Assembly (NCBI GenBank): GCA_016926735.1 | Contig: JAFGOA010000063.1 | Location: 1-64,000, forward strand | DNA length: 64,000 nucleotides | Source of the DNA: Promethearchaeota archaeon | Lineage (GTDB): Archaea > Asgardarchaeota > Lokiarchaeia > Sigyniarchaeales > SOKP01 | Reading direction: 5' to 3' | The notes under the pieces: generated by a model | The model's database searches: none | Seen by the model: the letters and a program-made list of their open reading frames with translations, nothing else | What the model was told of the DNA's origin: nothing | In this document: positions 63,358 through 64,000 of the stretch, piece by piece | Numbering within the stretch: position 1 is the first letter of the stretch | Layout: every line of letters begins with the position of its first letter | Made by a program: the position numbers and the translations under genes

Positions 63358-63807
63358 ATGTTAAAAAAAGGAAATCCTGTACCAATGAATATTGAATTAT
63401 ACAACCAAGATGGACAATTAATTAAATTAACAGACTATAAAGGTCAAAAACTAGTAATTTATTTCTATCCAAAAGATAATACTCCTGGGTGTACTACAGA
63501 AGCTAAACAATTTAGAGATAATATAAAAGAATATGAAGAAAAAGGGATTAAAATAATTGGTATTAGCGCTGATTCTGTAAAATCACATAAAAGATTTCAA
63601 ACAAAATATGATCTCCCATTTTTATTGCTTTCTGATCCTGAAAAGGTTGCAGCTAAAGCTTTTGGAGCATTAGAGAGTGGTAGGGTTAAAAGACGAACCT
63701 GGTTAATAAACGAAGATTGGATAATCGAAAAAGTCTATGAAAAAGTATCAGCTTCGAAACATAATGATGAATTATGTACTTATTATGGTCTTAAACCTCT
63801 TTTATAA
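63358..63807 (+). CDS. bcp: Peroxiredoxin, Bcp/PrxQ type
   Basis: A 149-residue thiol peroxidase that reduces peroxides. Seen: LTDYKGQKLVIYFYPKDNTPGCTTEAKQFRDN (read in parts), with the peroxidatic Cys in TPGCTTEA, GISADSVKSHKRFQTKYDLPFLLLSDP, and RRTWLINEDW. The second Cys five residues after the first, found in many Bcp proteins, is absent. A Cys near the C-terminus (DELCTYYG) might act as the resolving residue instead. ATG 63358 follows GAGGTGA. Nothing suggests a selenocysteine form, since the codon here is a normal TGT. Confidence 0.93.
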   Translation: MLKKGNPVPMNIELYNQDGQLIKLTDYKGQKLVIYFYPKDNTPGCTTEAKQFRDNIKEYEEKGIKIIGISADSVKSHKRFQTKYDLPFLLLSDPEKVAAKAFGALESGRVKRRTWLINEDWIIEKVYEKVSASKHNDELCTYYGLKPLL

Positions 63808-63903
63808 TCTTTACTGAATAGGGTTCTAAAAAATACGATTTAAAATCAAGGAATATTAAAAAATGATCACTTTAAAATGAAATGAAGTTTAAAAAATCCT
63901 TAC

Positions 63904-64000
63904 TTAAATCATTTCTAATTCTTTCAAGTCTTCTTCATCATCATTTTGTATTTTCTCAATAAATTCAATTGCATTTTCTCCTTTGTTAGTTATATTGTAA
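63904..64000 (-). CDS. C-terminal end of a gene running off the window
   Basis: On the - strand, the last 97 bases encode the end of a protein (YNITNKGENAIEFIEKI, an acidic stretch and ELEMI, then TAA). YNITNKG is typical of the wing of a winged-helix regulator (PadR or similar), so a transcription regulator is likely. The start lies outside the window. Confidence 0.6.
   Translation of the reverse strand, partial: YNITNKGENAIEFIEKIQNDDEEDLKELEMI

Noticed and set aside
63358-63807. The peroxiredoxin as a selenoprotein
   Set aside because: Peroxiredoxin-like selenoproteins exist, but the peroxidatic position here is encoded by TGT (Cys) and the frame has no internal TGA.

Overview
The window is very AT-rich (intergenic DNA is almost pure A/T) and its gene content points to an Asgard archaeon of the Lokiarchaeia (Promethearchaeota) type. 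Archaeal information-processing genes are present: eL38, eL40, TruD with Pth2, a thermosome subunit, deoxyhypusine synthase and an archaeal-type PSTK. Alongside them is a dense set of eukaryote-signature families: three Ras/Rab-like GTPases, a V4R/Bet3-like protein, longin-like proteins, a profilin/roadblock-like protein and a 7TM protein with a longin/roadblock-like tail. No rRNA, tRNA or CRISPR array was found. All assignments were made by reading motifs; no database search was run.

Layout. 0-16 kb is mainly core and eukaryote-signature genes: PSTK (selenocysteine pathway), a GIY-YIG protein, a longin-like/winged-helix protein, acylphosphatase, GTPases, a compact GTPase-thioredoxin-V4R operon, PncC, an ArgRS-agmatinase-deoxyhypusine synthase operon, an acyl-CoA synthetase and an ABC/FtsX export set. 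16-24 kb holds the profilin-like gene, a GH94 phosphorylase, an orphan beta-class DNA methyltransferase, and an information-processing operon (eL38, NusA-like, Pth2, TruD) divergent from eL40. 24-35 kb is an envelope region: a membrane-anchored seven-repeat beta-propeller fused to two cytoplasmic winged helices, then a tandem array of large secreted proteins whose first two members share a near-identical promoter and leader. The thermosome gene follows at 35-37 kb.

37-56 kb is an accessory, defence-like island. It holds a GIY-YIG protein with 15 tandem WxDPEYREK repeats, a frameshifted HerA-type ATPase, a PHP-domain gene interrupted by an in-frame TGA, a split OLD-like pair (AAA ATPase plus TOPRIM-like), an unrecognised four-gene cassette with winged helices and zinc fingers, two divergent 498-residue proteins with C-terminal HEPN domains, a decayed gene with no usable start, and a single-chain type IIG-like restriction-modification enzyme. 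56-64 kb returns to ordinary genes: a TetR regulator with three operator-like palindromes between divergent genes, a 7TM-longin/roadblock-like protein, an orphan gamma-type methyltransferase, a TspO-related membrane protein and a Bcp peroxiredoxin.

A cross-cutting observation is that at least three genes have no ATG, GTG or TTG upstream of their conserved N-terminal motif. All three carry a purine-rich Shine-Dalgarno-like sequence 6-9 nt before an ATT codon, which suggests AUU initiation.
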